Shown: positions 46,690 through 56,595, counted from the stretch's first letter. The stretch is DNA of 64,000 nt from Pseudoalteromonas gelatinilytica (GCF_001641615.1 NZ_LRRU01000016.1:1-64000); one strand, 5' to 3'. Notes: generated by a model from the sequence alone, not told the origin. Numbers and translations are program-made.

Positions 46690-47553
46690 ATGGCTAATTT
46701 AGATCAAAACAACTGGTTCACTGAAATTAGTGACCGTGATGGTAGCGCCTTTTCACTACGCATTACTAAAAAGCTTGATGAACAGCAATCGCCATTTCAA
46801 AAAGTAGAAATGTACGAGACAACTGACTTCGGTAATCTAATGATTATTGACGGTTGTACTATGGTAAGTAGCCGTGAAAACTTTTTTTATCACGAGATGA
46901 TCAGCCACCCGGCATTGCTTGCACACCCAAATCCGAAAAACGTTGTGATTATTGGTGGTGGTGACTGTGGTACTTTACGCGAAGTATTAAAACATCCAGG
47001 TGTTGAAAGCGTAACGCAAATCGATATCGACGAAGTTGTGACGCAAATGTCACTTAAATACTTCCCTGAGCTATGTGAATCAAACCAAGATCCTCGCGCT
47101 ACAGTAATGTTTGACGACGGTATTAAATACATGCGTGAAGCGGCTCCTGAATCAATCGATGTGGTCATTGTCGATGGTACAGATCCAGTTGGTCCGGGCG
47201 AAGGTTTATTCAACCACGCTTTCTATACTAGCTGTTTAACTGCACTTCGCCCTGGTGGCATCTTAATTCAGCAAAGTGAATCTCCACTTATGCATATGCC
47301 ACTATTAGTAGAAATGCGTGATGCAATGACAGAAGTGGGTTTTGTTGACCTACAAACGTTGCCTTTCCCGCAACCAATTTACCCAAGTGGCTTATGGTCA
47401 GTCACGCTTGCTCGTAAATCTGAAGCATTTGCTGGTTTTCGTGAAGATGATGCAAATACACTCGCGCAAAGCACAGAATACTACAATGCAGGTATTCACC
47501 ACGGTGCATTAGCAACACCAAATTATATGAAACGTGCTTTTGAGAAAAAGTAA
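46690..47553 (+). CDS. speE: Spermidine synthase
   Basis: Transfers the aminopropyl group from decarboxylated SAM to putrescine to form spermidine. The 287-aa product begins MANLDQNNWFTEISDRDGSA. SAM/dcSAM-binding GGGDCGTLREVL (about residues 85-96) and the conserved DGTDPVGPGEGLFN and QQSESP motifs are present. I place the start at 46690; 14 upstream codons of the frame lack support. It is divergent from speA, linking both genes of polyamine synthesis to one promoter region. A strong terminator follows. Confidence 0.95.
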   Translation: MANLDQNNWFTEISDRDGSAFSLRITKKLDEQQSPFQKVEMYETTDFGNLMIIDGCTMVSSRENFFYHEMISHPALLAHPNPKNVVIIGGGDCGTLREVLKHPGVESVTQIDIDEVVTQMSLKYFPELCESNQDPRATVMFDDGIKYMREAAPESIDVVIVDGTDPVGPGEGLFNHAFYTSCLTALRPGGILIQQSESPLMHMPLLVEMRDAMTEVGFVDLQTLPFPQPIYPSGLWSVTLARKSEAFAGFREDDANTLAQSTEYYNAGIHHGALATPNYMKRAFEKK

Positions 47554-47570
47554 GCGTTTTAGCTAGATAT

Positions 47571-47597
47571 AAAAAAGGGCTCATTGAGCCCTTTTTT
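47571..47597. terminator. Bidirectional terminator between speE and the chemoreceptor gene
   Basis: AAAAAAGGGCTC (47571-47582) pairs with GAGCCCTTTTTT (47586-47597) around a 3-nt loop. A-tract and T-tract on the two sides let it work for both convergent genes. Confidence 0.92.
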
Positions 47598-47608
47598 ATT
47601 AGCTTTAA

Positions 47609-49210
47609 TTACACTTTAAATCGATTCACTAAATGATTTAGCTCATTCGTGAGTTGGTTCATGCGATTAGCCACTTCTTGTGTTGAACTTGCTAAACCGC
47701 CCCCTTGTTGGGTTTGATCGTTTAAGTCTGATAAGTTTTGGCTAATTTCATCTGCTACAGCAGTTTGCTCTTCAGTCGCTTGCGCTGTCTGCATCGCCAT
47801 ATCATTTACTTTAATTGATGACTCTTGCATTGAATTAAGCACATCATTGGTTTGTGTGAATGACTCAACCGCTTCATCGGCGTAACGCTTACCACTATTA
47901 ATAGCTTGCAGTGACTGCTCAACACTGCTTGCAAACTGCTCAACCATAGTTTGAATATCATTGGTGCTCTCTTGCGTACGAGTTGCAAGTGTTCGTACTT
48001 CGTCCGCAACGACCGCAAAACCACGCCCTTGTTCTCCGGCACGAGCCGCTTCAATTGCTGCATTGAGTGCAAGTAAGTTAGTTTGCTCGGCAATAGCACG
48101 AATAACTTCAAGCACTTTGGCAATATTGTCTGAGCTTTGTTGCAACTCAGTTGAACGCTGACTGGCATGCTCCATGTTGTCTGACAAAGCAATAATTTTA
48201 CGGCTTGAGTTATCAACCGCAGCTAAACCTTGTTTAGCAAGCTGCTGTGAATTATCAGCTTCGTGGGATGAGTTTTGCGCCACATTGGCCACTTCGCGAC
48301 TTGCTACACTCATTTCGTGTACAGCGCTAACTATCGACTCAGACGCTTGGCTGAGCTTTTGGTTTACTTGGTGGTTTTGATTTGCAAAGTTATCTAAATC
48401 ATTACCTAGATTATGCAGCTCTTTCGCTTGCTCTAAGATATCTTTGATTAACTGCTGCAAATTATCTAAGAAGCGATTAAATGCGGTTGCTAACTCAGCA
48501 AATTCATCTTGCGTTTTAACATTGATACGACCTGTTAAATCGCCATCTCCAGAGGCTATTTCGTTAATTCGTTCTGTGACAAAGTTAATTTGTTTTGTAA
48601 GCTGACGCGGCACAAAATAACTAAACCAACCAGCCACTGCCAGAACCACAGCAATCATCACCATTAGCATCACTTTAAAGCCCATCACTTTATCCATTAG
48701 CTTTTCAGTTTCTGCTTGAGAGGTCTTTTCGGCGACTTCACCGGCTTTGTCTAAAATATCACGAAGCGCCGAAAAGCTTTGCTCAGACGCTTGTTGTTGC
48801 GCAGCATTTGCGGGGTTATTGATGTAAGCTGTTGACGCTGTATACCAAGTATCAAACGCGCCATCAAAGTTACGAAACTGACCCACAATCTCAGAGTATG
48901 GCGACATATAAGATAAGTATTGCTTAAAACGGTCTTTCACTTGATCGGCATTGTCTTGGTGATCAGTAAGCTGGCCTTTATCGCCTTTCATTTGGGTAAC
49001 CAGTTGTAGCTCTGCGACTTTAGCTTGGTATAGGTCTCGGTCAGCATTAACAACCACAGAGACCGCATTTAAGAAACGCTCTGATTGTGCATCAATCGCT
49101 TCTTTTTGAAGGTTAATTAGATAGGTATAGCCTGCAATTAAAATGACGATAGCAATGCCGAGCAGCACAATAGGCAAAGAACTTTTGACGCGAATGCTTT
49201 GTAACTTCAT
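47609..49210 (-). CDS. Methyl-accepting chemotaxis protein
   Basis: The 533-aa transmembrane chemoreceptor has TM1 near residues 11-31, a periplasmic helical sensor domain (about 32-176) and TM2 near 177-197, then HAMP and the cytoplasmic signalling domain with the conserved hairpin tip [20 protein letters not shown] / [20 protein letters not shown]. No C-terminal NWETF-type tether is present (it ends LVNRFKV). It signals to CheA/CheW. The ligand is not predictable. It lies 74 nt downstream of a cupredoxin/barrel gene pair; co-transcription is possible but unproven. Confidence 0.95.
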   Translation of the reverse strand: MKLQSIRVKSSLPIVLLGIAIVILIAGYTYLINLQKEAIDAQSERFLNAVSVVVNADRDLYQAKVAELQLVTQMKGDKGQLTDHQDNADQVKDRFKQYLSYMSPYSEIVGQFRNFDGAFDTWYTASTAYINNPANAAQQQASEQSFSALRDILDKAGEVAEKTSQAETEKLMDKVMGFKVMLMVMIAVVLAVAGWFSYFVPRQLTKQINFVTERINEIASGDGDLTGRINVKTQDEFAELATAFNRFLDNLQQLIKDILEQAKELHNLGNDLDNFANQNHQVNQKLSQASESIVSAVHEMSVASREVANVAQNSSHEADNSQQLAKQGLAAVDNSSRKIIALSDNMEHASQRSTELQQSSDNIAKVLEVIRAIAEQTNLLALNAAIEAARAGEQGRGFAVVADEVRTLATRTQESTNDIQTMVEQFASSVEQSLQAINSGKRYADEAVESFTQTNDVLNSMQESSIKVNDMAMQTAQATEEQTAVADEISQNLSDLNDQTQQGGGLASSTQEVANRMNQLTNELNHLVNRFKV

Positions 49211-49284
49211 ACATTATCCTAATTCAAATTCTAATCAGCACGTTCATTAGAATGTTAGTAGAAAAACTAAAAAAGTGTATGAAA

Positions 49285-50508
49285 TTAAAAGTGCCAACTC
49301 GCTGAAAATTGCAATTGCTGCTGCGAGTTATGCTCATTGAATCCCATACCGGGTCTATTTTGAGCGTCACTGCTCAGCACTGAATATTCAGCACCTACTT
49401 GCCACTTGGTTGACAGTTGATAACGCCAACTTGCGGTTAAAGCTTCTCCACGACTTTGGTTAGGATCAAATTGCCAATCATCATGATCGCTAACCTTAAA
49501 ATAATCATACCTAATTGTGAGACGATGCTGGTCTAACTTGTGGCTTAATAGAACAAAGTGACTATAAAAATCATTGTCTACCCCACGATTTTTGCCCATT
49601 GCAGTTTTGCCATCGAGTATCTGCACTATGACACGCGTTTGGCTGTTAAATTTATACAACCACGCCGCACTTAAAAAACGTGTATCCCATGCATATTGAC
49701 CAGTACGAGTATTCAACGCACCTGGATCGCCATTGTTGTCATAATAATAAACACGTAACTGCGATTTCTTTTGATAATCCCAGTGTGCACCAAAATAATA
49801 GCCAAAGCGCCCATCTACTTCTTCGAAAGGCTCCACATGCTCAGCTTGCTTATCTAACTGCGTCCATTCAAAAGAATGTGGAACAGCAAAATCGATTTGT
49901 TCGTTAAAGGTGGTTTGCCGGTCATGCATAGCAAATCCTCGCCATGACAGGAGTGTTCCGGCTGGGTCGTTACCTTTAAAAACCGAAGCAAAGCCCTCAA
50001 AGGTATGATCACTTCTAAATTGTCGACCAGGGCGCTTAATGCTTGCCTCTAAACCAAAAGCGCGCACCTCTTCGCCAATCCAAGTATTAATTGCAGAATT
50101 AGTGTAGTTATAAGGTGACATCCAGCCATTTTGCGGGTTTTCAAGTGACATTTTCGGATAAAAGCCACCGGCTTTCACTGCCCATTTGTAACGACTTGCC
50201 GTGAGCGGTTGATATTGTAAATAGGCCTGACTAAAGCCAACGGTTAGTTCAGGATCAGGATGAGCATTAAGCACAGTGTGCGCAGACCAATCACTCGTTA
50301 ACTCAAAACGACTACTCAGCATAGCTTGGGATATCACAACACCATCATGCTCTTGGTCATAACGGTATAAGCCAATTCCTTTGCGCTGATAGCTCGTTAG
50401 TTGGTCACCACGCACAGCCGAAACCGTTACCAGCCCATCATGCTCAGCAAATGCCACTGCAGGCAACCCAAAAACACTCGCCAATGCTAAGGCTTGCCAT
50501 TTATTCAT
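49285..50508 (-). CDS. Predicted outer-membrane beta-barrel protein of unknown function
   Basis: About 407 aa with a signal peptide (KWQALALASVFGLPAVAFA) and a barrel-like mature part of alternating aromatic strands, ending LQFSASWHF, a classic outer-membrane C-terminus. I do not assign a family with confidence; it resembles porin-like proteins found beside cupredoxin genes. The start overlaps the upstream cupredoxin gene by a few bases (ATG 50508; an ATG two codons up is possible), so they are coupled. Confidence 0.75.
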   Translation of the reverse strand: MNKWQALALASVFGLPAVAFAEHDGLVTVSAVRGDQLTSYQRKGIGLYRYDQEHDGVVISQAMLSSRFELTSDWSAHTVLNAHPDPELTVGFSQAYLQYQPLTASRYKWAVKAGGFYPKMSLENPQNGWMSPYNYTNSAINTWIGEEVRAFGLEASIKRPGRQFRSDHTFEGFASVFKGNDPAGTLLSWRGFAMHDRQTTFNEQIDFAVPHSFEWTQLDKQAEHVEPFEEVDGRFGYYFGAHWDYQKKSQLRVYYYDNNGDPGALNTRTGQYAWDTRFLSAAWLYKFNSQTRVIVQILDGKTAMGKNRGVDNDFYSHFVLLSHKLDQHRLTIRYDYFKVSDHDDWQFDPNQSRGEALTASWRYQLSTKWQVGAEYSVLSSDAQNRPGMGFNEHNSQQQLQFSASWHF

Positions 50509-51118
50509 AATCATCAAACTCGTCGCTGCTTAGTTCTAGTTTTGGTAATAAGGCTTGTTTTAACTGATAACTCAACGGCTTCGCATTGCTCGTCATCTCG
50601 ATGGTTTCCGGTGTGCTGATATCGTTAAAGCGATCATGCCAAACGGCCAAAGTAAACGTCCCATCGGGTAAGTTTAGATCAACCATGCCTTGCTCATCCG
50701 TTTGCCCATAAATCCCACCATCGACGACCACAATGTAACCCAGCATCCAGTCATGAATATTACAACCAAGCTCAACAACTCCCGTTTGTGCAAAGTTAAT
50801 CGGTTGCTCTGGTTTATCGTGGTAAAGCTTTAACTCAAATTGTTTTGTTTTAGAAAATGAATAAACGTGGTGCATGATTGAATCAAGGTTAGGAAACTCA
50901 ACATTAGCCCCTTGCGGTACTGCCAATACATGAGGCACAAAGGCACGCTTTTTTTGGCTCATTGTGTAATGGCTATCAGGAGCAGCAAGTTGTTTTGAAC
51001 CTTTAATCCAAACCACGGCATTTTTGACAGGCTGATTCTGCTTATCCACTATTTGTATTTGCTGTGCCAATAAACTTTGGCTAAACAATAGTAGTAGCAA
51101 CAGGGTTATTCTTATCAT
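50501..51118 (-). CDS. Exported cupredoxin-like protein (methylamine-utilisation-protein type)
   Basis: A 205-aa secreted protein with a signal peptide (LLLLLLFSQSLLA). The cupredoxin-like domain ends in a type-1 copper motif, Cys119-Asn-Ile-His122-Asp-Trp-Met125, with the upstream His in SIMHHVYSF (His83/His84). The C-terminal third is a carboxypeptidase-regulatory-like beta domain (IYGQTDEQGMVDLNLPDGTF). Proteins of this layout are often named methylamine utilisation protein without evidence for that role. It is the first gene of a pair with a barrel protein and is divergent from GH97. Confidence 0.8.
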   Translation of the reverse strand: MIRITLLLLLLFSQSLLAQQIQIVDKQNQPVKNAVVWIKGSKQLAAPDSHYTMSQKKRAFVPHVLAVPQGANVEFPNLDSIMHHVYSFSKTKQFELKLYHDKPEQPINFAQTGVVELGCNIHDWMLGYIVVVDGGIYGQTDEQGMVDLNLPDGTFTLAVWHDRFNDISTPETIEMTSNAKPLSYQLKQALLPKLELSSDEFDDYE

Positions 51119-51168
51119 TTTGCTAAACCTTTTTCAGTGCTGGGCTTGATATCGCGACGTTCACTTTG

Positions 51169-51240
51169 TTGAATACGTATGCAGATCCCTCGTATTAACC
51201 GGCAAGTCACTTTATGCTTTAAGGATATATGTGAATACGT
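51169..51240 (+). promoter_or_regulatory. Promoter of the GH97 gene with LacI-type operator
   Basis: The 14-mer TGAATACGTATGCA (51170-51183) is identical to the one in the TonB receptor promoter. It overlaps a -35 TTGAAT (51169-51174), with TATTAA 18 bp further on (51093 is not involved; -10 at 51193-51198). A second, partial copy TGAATACGT (51232-51240) lies in the untranslated leader. The main site could also affect the divergent cupredoxin gene, 52 bp away. Confidence 0.72.
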
Positions 51241-51278
51241 GACAACAATCCATAACCATAAGCCGCCAAGGAACAACA

Positions 51279-53321
51279 ATGCGATTAACTGCCTTAATGT
51301 TAGCAGCCTTTTCAGGTACTTGCCTAGCACAAACCACAACCGTCAGCTCACCTGATGGGCAGATCAAAGTAACCATTTCTGATGAACAACACACACCTAG
51401 CTACGAAATCAGCTTTGCAGGTAAACAGGTCATCGCTAACTCAGCGTTAGGCCTTGTTTTTAAACAACAACCAGCAATGAGCGAAGGTTACAAAATTAGC
51501 GGCCAAACCACTGATTCTGTAAAAAGTAGCTGGGAGCAACCTTGGGGTGAACGCCAAACGGTAGTTGATAACCATAACGAAGTTGCTGTTACTTTTAAAA
51601 AGCCACAACCACAAGGTGGCACGTTCACAGTACGCTTTCGCGCTTTTAATGATGGTGTAGGCTTTCGATACGAATTACCAAAGCAAGCAGGCTATGATGA
51701 TGTAGAAATCACCAAAGAGCTGACTGAATTCGCTATTACAGACTCATCAGATGCAACGGCATGGTGGATACCTGCGCGTGGTTGGAACCGTTATGAGTAT
51801 GTTTATAACACCACGCCACTACATAAAGCTGCACTTGTGCACACACCATTTACTTTAAAAAATAAAGAGGGTGTGCATATCAGTATTCACGAAGCTGCCC
51901 TTGTTGATTATGCAGGCATGGTATTAAATCAACGCCGTGATGGTACTTTCCAAGCTGATTTAACTCCTTGGTCAGATGGTGTCGCGGTTAAAAAGCACGG
52001 CGCATTTAATACTCCTTGGCGTACAATTCAAATTGGCGATGAAGCTGTTGATTTAATCAACTCAGATATCATCTTAAATCTAAACGAACCAAATAAACTG
52101 GGCGATGTATCTTGGGTTAAACCGGGTAAATACGTAGGTATTTGGTGGGGTATGCACATCAATGAAAATACTTGGGGTAGCGGTAAAATTCATGGTGCAA
52201 CCACTGCAAACACAAAATATTACATGGACTTCGCAGCTAAATATGGCTTCGATGGTGTGCTAGTCGAAGGCTGGAATATTGGCTGGGATGGTGACTGGTT
52301 CTATAACGGTGATGTTTTTAGCTTTACGCAACCTTATGACGACTTTGATATCGAAGAGCTGACACGTTACGGTAAAGAAAAAGGCGTGCAACTTATTGGT
52401 CACCACGAAACGTCGGGCAACGTAACAAACTACCGCAACCAAATGGAAGGCGCATTTGAGTTATATGAAAAATCAAATGTAAGCCAAGTTAAAACAGGTT
52501 ATGTCGCCGACGGTGGCAACATCAAGCGCATCGATGAAAATGGCATTGTACGCAAAGAGTGGCACGATGGTCAGTTCATGGTAAACGAGTACCTATACAA
52601 CGTGAAACTTGCTGCTAAGCATAAGATTAGTATCAATACGCATGAGCCAGTAAAAGACACCGGCCTACGTCGTACATACCCGAACTGGATTGCCCGTGAA
52701 GGTGCTCGTGGCCAAGAGTTTAACGCATGGGGTACACCGCCGAACCCACCTGAGCACATTCCAATGCTTGCTTTCACGCGTATGCTTGCAGGCCCTATGG
52801 ACTTCACGCCAGGTATTTTTGATATGAGCTTTAACGGTTTAGGTGCCGATACCAACCGTCCGCAAACAACCCTAGCGAAGCAATTAGCGCTATATGTTGT
52901 AATGTACAGCCCAATTCAAATGGCCGCAGATTTACCTCGTAACTACTTAGCGAAGCCTGATGCATTCCAGTTTATTCAGGATGTACCGACTGATTGGCAA
53001 CAAAGTATTGCATTACAAGGCGAAGTTGGCGATTACGTTGTGTTTGCACGTAAAGAACGCAAGCGTGATCAATACTCAGGTAACGATTGGTATTTAGGCG
53101 CAGTTACAGACGAAAAAGCCCGCACTTTAGAAGTGAAGTTAGACTTCTTAGATAAAGGTAAAAAGTTTGAAGCGCAAATCTACCGCGACGGTGACAAAGC
53201 TGAATGGGTAAATAACCCTTACGACTTAAAAGTAGAAAAACGCATAGTGACTGCTGATGATAAGCTAACGTTAAAGCTTGCCACCAGCGGCGGCACAGCG
53301 ATTCGTTTTAAAGCAATCTAA
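51279..53321 (+). CDS. GH97 alpha-glucosidase (SusB-like, inverting type)
   Basis: The 680-aa secreted enzyme has a signal peptide (LTALMLAAFSGTCLA), an N-terminal beta-super-sandwich (to about 270), a catalytic TIM barrel (about 280-560) and a C-terminal beta domain. Candidate catalytic and calcium residues: Glu377 (GHHETSG), Glu456 (NTHEP), Glu474 (REG) and Glu480 (GQEFNAW). The 18- and 6-residue spacings of the last three match SusB Glu508/526/532. This supports the inverting alpha-glucosidase subgroup acting on maltooligosaccharides. AAGGA precedes the ATG. It is monocistronic with its own terminator and a LacI-type operator shared with the pullulanase locus. Confidence 0.93.
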   Translation: MRLTALMLAAFSGTCLAQTTTVSSPDGQIKVTISDEQHTPSYEISFAGKQVIANSALGLVFKQQPAMSEGYKISGQTTDSVKSSWEQPWGERQTVVDNHNEVAVTFKKPQPQGGTFTVRFRAFNDGVGFRYELPKQAGYDDVEITKELTEFAITDSSDATAWWIPARGWNRYEYVYNTTPLHKAALVHTPFTLKNKEGVHISIHEAALVDYAGMVLNQRRDGTFQADLTPWSDGVAVKKHGAFNTPWRTIQIGDEAVDLINSDIILNLNEPNKLGDVSWVKPGKYVGIWWGMHINENTWGSGKIHGATTANTKYYMDFAAKYGFDGVLVEGWNIGWDGDWFYNGDVFSFTQPYDDFDIEELTRYGKEKGVQLIGHHETSGNVTNYRNQMEGAFELYEKSNVSQVKTGYVADGGNIKRIDENGIVRKEWHDGQFMVNEYLYNVKLAAKHKISINTHEPVKDTGLRRTYPNWIAREGARGQEFNAWGTPPNPPEHIPMLAFTRMLAGPMDFTPGIFDMSFNGLGADTNRPQTTLAKQLALYVVMYSPIQMAADLPRNYLAKPDAFQFIQDVPTDWQQSIALQGEVGDYVVFARKERKRDQYSGNDWYLGAVTDEKARTLEVKLDFLDKGKKFEAQIYRDGDKAEWVNNPYDLKVEKRIVTADDKLTLKLATSGGTAIRFKAI

Positions 53322-53350
53322 GCTAAAAGCTGTAAGTTTTAAGCTTTACG
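53321..53350. repeat. AAGCTT-rich degenerate repeats flanking the GH97/envZ junction
   Basis: Short degenerate runs of AGCTAAAAGCTGTAAG / TTTTAAGCTT type lie here, and again at 53421-53455 (CTTATAGCTTAAGGCTTAAA). They bracket the two terminators. They look like decayed short tandem repeats with no evident function. Confidence 0.35.
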
Positions 53351-53351
53351 T

Positions 53352-53386
53352 AAAAAAGAGCGCGGCATTTGATGTCGCGCTTTTTT
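53352..53386 (+). terminator. Intrinsic terminator after GH97
   Basis: GCGCGGCAT / ATGTCGCGC arms (53360-53368 and 53372-53380, one G-U pair) flanked by A6 and followed by T6, about 30 nt past the GH97 stop. Confidence 0.9.
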
Positions 53387-53392
53387 ATGGCA

Positions 53393-53420
53393 ATAAAAAA
53401 GCAGCCTACTCGGGCTGCTT
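53393..53420 (-). terminator. Intrinsic terminator after envZ
   Basis: AAGCAGCC (53399-53406) and GGCTGCTT (53413-53420) with a 6-nt loop; on the minus strand the stem is followed by a T-run. It ends the ompR-envZ transcript. Confidence 0.88.
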
Positions 53421-53455
53421 GAAACTTATAGCTTAAGGCTTAAAGCTAAATACTT

Positions 53456-54751
53456 TTAAAACGGTAAATAAATCTGGGCACTGAGGCCACCTTCTGGGCG
53501 ATTAAGTAGCTGCACTCGGCCGCCGTGCATATCGACAATACGTTTAATTATCGCAAGACCTAAGCCACTGCCTTCACTACCACGTGCCGCATCACCTTGT
53601 TTGAACGGTTCAAATACGGTTTCAAGTTCGCTTTCAGGGATCCCCGGGCCGTGATCATTAACCACCACCATGGCAAACTTTTTATTACTGCTCACGCGAG
53701 TTTCGACCTCGATATCACCATCTGAATAGCGAATTGCGTTTTCAATCATATTAGTAACAACACGCTTTATTGCTACCATACTCACCGGCACTTCACCTAA
53801 GCTTGGGTTTTCTTTGAAGGTAATGGTGCGATTATGCTTTTGCTCAGCCTCAACGACCTCTGAAACAATCGCGTTTAAATCTTCTAACTCAAGTTCTTCA
53901 CGTTTGTGATGACGTAAGTATTCAATGAATTGGTCGATAATCGCGTTCATGTCTTCAATGTCATGAATGATCCCTTCTCGCAGGTAATCTTCATCGTCCG
54001 ACATCATTTCAGTGGCTAAGCGAATACGTGTAAGCGGCGTGCGCAAGTCATGAGAAACACCTGCCATTAATAATCGACGGTCGTTCTCAAGGGCAGCAAT
54101 CCCCCGTGACATTTGGTTAAACGCACGGGTTACTTCAATCACTTCAGTAGAGCCTTGCTCTTCTAATTTGGTAGAAAAGTCACCTACTCCTACTTTAACA
54201 GCCGCTTGTTGCAGTGCTTTCAAAGGTCTATTTAGATGACGGGCAAACAACCACCCACCGAGTACACTTAAAAAACCAATACTCGATAAATAGAAGGTTA
54301 GAAACTTTAGGTTGTTTTCTTGCAGGCCTGTGAGCGGCACGCGCACCCAATAACCCGGAGCTTGCGGGGCTTCAACCCAATAAACAAGTGGATCGGTCTG
54401 ACTAATGCGTACTCGAGCAGAACCATTGAGCTCTTTCGACATACTGCGCGACAGCATAGAATACTCGCGAGTTTCAGCAAGCCCTTCACTCATCGCTTGG
54501 CGCTGCGTCATCACTTCTATGCCGGTGATCTCAAAAAACTTGTCAGAGGCTTCTTTGCTAACCTCAACGCCCTCTTCCCATTCAATAAACACGGTTTTCA
54601 CCTGTTTCGATAGGATCAAGTTAACTTGCTCTATGGTGGGTTTAACAACATAAAAACTGACAGTGATATAAGAGACAATTTGATTGATTAACAGCAGGGC
54701 CGCAACCAAAAATACCGTTTGTCCAAACGCACTACGTGGAAACATGCCCAT
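53456..54751 (-). CDS. envZ: Osmolarity sensor histidine kinase EnvZ
   Basis: Inner-membrane sensor that phosphorylates and dephosphorylates OmpR. The 431-aa product has TM1 near residues 12-32, a periplasmic domain, TM2 near 150-170, HAMP and the H-box [18 protein letters not shown] (His234). The ATPase domain carries N-box [11 protein letters not shown]1 NDHGPGIPE and G2 [10 protein letters not shown]. It starts 5 nt after the ompR stop, as in E. coli. A Met two codons in is an alternative start. Confidence 0.96.
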   Translation of the reverse strand: MGMFPRSAFGQTVFLVAALLLINQIVSYITVSFYVVKPTIEQVNLILSKQVKTVFIEWEEGVEVSKEASDKFFEITGIEVMTQRQAMSEGLAETREYSMLSRSMSKELNGSARVRISQTDPLVYWVEAPQAPGYWVRVPLTGLQENNLKFLTFYLSSIGFLSVLGGWLFARHLNRPLKALQQAAVKVGVGDFSTKLEEQGSTEVIEVTRAFNQMSRGIAALENDRRLLMAGVSHDLRTPLTRIRLATEMMSDDEDYLREGIIHDIEDMNAIIDQFIEYLRHHKREELELEDLNAIVSEVVEAEQKHNRTITFKENPSLGEVPVSMVAIKRVVTNMIENAIRYSDGDIEVETRVSSNKKFAMVVVNDHGPGIPESELETVFEPFKQGDAARGSEGSGLGLAIIKRIVDMHGGRVQLLNRPEGGLSAQIYLPF

Positions 54752-54756
54752 TACTG

Positions 54757-55485
54757 TTATTTTTCACCATCTGGCACAAATACGTAGCCTAAGCCCCATA
54801 CTGTTTGGATATAACGAGGATTTGCCGCATCCACTTCAATCATACGACGTAAGCGCGATACCTGAACATCAATACTACGCTCTAGCGCACTGTAGTCACG
54901 ACCACGTGCTAAATTCATTAGCTTGTCGCGACTAAGCGGCTCACGAGGATGTGTTACCAAGGCTTTTAAAACTGCAAACTCACCACTGGTTAACGACATT
55001 GTTTTGTCACCATGACTCATTTCGCGGGTCGCAAGGTTAAGAGTAAACTCACCAAAGCTAATTTCGTTTTCTTCGGCAGCAGGGGCACCCGGCACTTCTT
55101 TAGCACGACGACGTAAAATTGCTTTGATACGCGCGAGTAATTCACGTGGATTGAATGGTTTAGGAATGTAATCATCTGCACCGAGCTCTAAACCAATGAT
55201 GCGGTCTACTTCATCGCCTTTCGCTGTAAGCATAACAATAGGAATGTCATTTTCTTTTTGACGTAAACGACGGCAAATTGAAAGACCATCTTCACCTGGT
55301 AACATTAAATCTAATACAATCAAGTGGAAGTTTTCGCGCTCTAATAAGCGATCCATTTGCTCTGAATTTGCTGCTGTACGAACAATAAAACCTTGTTCTA
55401 CAAGGTAACGCTCTAGCAAACTGCGTAAGCGCATATCATCATCAACAACCAATACTTTTGTCGTTTCGTGTCCCATAACTTTCAT
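54757..55485 (-). CDS. ompR: Response regulator OmpR
   Basis: Two-domain transcription factor: receiver ([20 protein letters not shown], phospho-acceptor Asp59 in [13 protein letters not shown], Lys in TAKGDE) and a C-terminal winged helix ([20 protein letters not shown] and [26 protein letters not shown]). The 242-aa length is near E. coli OmpR (239). It controls porin and osmotic genes with EnvZ, encoded next. The start is ATG 55485; an internal Met at codon 4 is possible. It is divergent from greB, as in E. coli. Confidence 0.96.
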   Translation of the reverse strand: MKVMGHETTKVLVVDDDMRLRSLLERYLVEQGFIVRTAANSEQMDRLLERENFHLIVLDLMLPGEDGLSICRRLRQKENDIPIVMLTAKGDEVDRIIGLELGADDYIPKPFNPRELLARIKAILRRRAKEVPGAPAAEENEISFGEFTLNLATREMSHGDKTMSLTSGEFAVLKALVTHPREPLSRDKLMNLARGRDYSALERSIDVQVSRLRRMIEVDAANPRYIQTVWGLGYVFVPDGEK

Positions 55486-55642
55486 TCTTTTTGTAATATG
55501 TTACTTATTAATATAAATGAAAAAGTTAAGAATAAAAAACGAATTGCGCGCTTAGATTGTTACTGAACATTTCAAAATCCCACTCGACAAAGGCAATAGA
55601 CTTTTATAACTTGCAGCTGGTTTTCTTTTTTGGCTAAGTAAA

Positions 55643-56125
55643 ATGGCAAAGACAAATTTAATAACCCGTGAAGGGTATCAGCAATTACAACAAGAACATG
55701 ATTACTTATGGCATGAAAAGCGCCCAGAAATTACCAAAATTGTTACCTGGGCGGCGAGCCTAGGCGATCGTTCTGAAAACGCCGATTATCAGTTTAATAA
55801 ACGTGTTTTACGACAGATCGACCGCCGTGTACGCTATCTTCGTAAACGTATGCCAGACCTTAAAATCATTGATTACAATCCACAGCAAGCGGGTAAAGTT
55901 TTCTTTGGCGCTTGGGTCGAAATTGAGAATGAACAAGGTGAAACTAAGCGTTTTCGTATTGTCGGGCCTGACGAAATTTACGAACGTAAAGACTACATTT
56001 CTATTGATGCACCGATGGCTCGAGCGCTACTTGGTAAACAGGTGGATGATGACTTTTCGGTGATGACGCCTGAAGGCGCAAAGGAGTGGTTCATCAATGA
56101 AATAACGTATCCAGATGCAAAATAA
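55643..56125 (+). CDS. greB: Transcription elongation factor GreB
   Basis: GreB enters the RNA polymerase secondary channel and stimulates cleavage of backtracked transcripts. The 160-aa product has the N-terminal coiled coil with acidic tip (SLGDRSENADYQFNKRVLRQ, the conserved Asp/Glu pair) and a C-terminal FKBP-like domain (FGAWVEIENEQGETKRFRIV). Length fits E. coli GreB (158). It is divergent from ompR-envZ, the conserved gammaproteobacterial arrangement. Confidence 0.96.
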   Translation: MAKTNLITREGYQQLQQEHDYLWHEKRPEITKIVTWAASLGDRSENADYQFNKRVLRQIDRRVRYLRKRMPDLKIIDYNPQQAGKVFFGAWVEIENEQGETKRFRIVGPDEIYERKDYISIDAPMARALLGKQVDDDFSVMTPEGAKEWFINEITYPDAK

Positions 56126-56239
56126 TTTTTCCCAGAAAATTCAGAAAGCGTTAATTAGTGATTGTTTAGTCTAAAAATGTGATCTATAACTAAAGGTACT
56201 CAAGATAAATCATTACTTGAGGTTTAGAAGGTAGTAACT

Positions 56240-56545
56240 ATGTCAAACGCAATACAACGCATAATAAGTAATGCCATTGTATTCGCACTTTTAATGAGTG
56301 TGAGTTTGATATCTTATGCCAGCGACATAGAAAGCCATTCAGACAGTGTTACGCCAACCGCTCATTTTATTGCGTGTGATAGTGCAGAGCCTGCCAACGT
56401 AGACACCGACCTCGACAAACATACTGCTGCGTTCATCGCTGATGTAGCCCAACCACTGCCAGATGCACGTGTTGTTTTGTATGTTAATGCTTGTTCTAAG
56501 GCGTCTGTTTATAGCGCGCACCAGCGAGGGCCACCTGTTTTTTAA
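56240..56545 (+). CDS. Small exported protein of unknown function
   Basis: A 101-aa frame with a good signal peptide (NAIVFALLMSVSLISYASDI). The mature acidic segment of about 70 residues contains two cysteines (FIACDSAEP and VNACSKASV), which could form a disulfide. AAGG lies near the ATG. It lies between greB and a CBS-domain gene in the same direction. I recognise no family. Codon choice looks coding, but confidence is moderate because of size. Confidence 0.55.
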   Translation: MSNAIQRIISNAIVFALLMSVSLISYASDIESHSDSVTPTAHFIACDSAEPANVDTDLDKHTAAFIADVAQPLPDARVVLYVNACSKASVYSAHQRGPPVF

Positions 56546-56595
56546 TTAACTCAAATTTTTCTATTTCAGTTTTATTAAAATGTATGGTGACCAAA

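Noticed and set aside
51115..51339. 74-aa minus-strand frame overlapping the GH97 start
   Set aside because: It overlaps the GH97 signal-peptide region and its promoter/operator, shows no family pattern, and its end only abuts the cupredoxin gene by chance.
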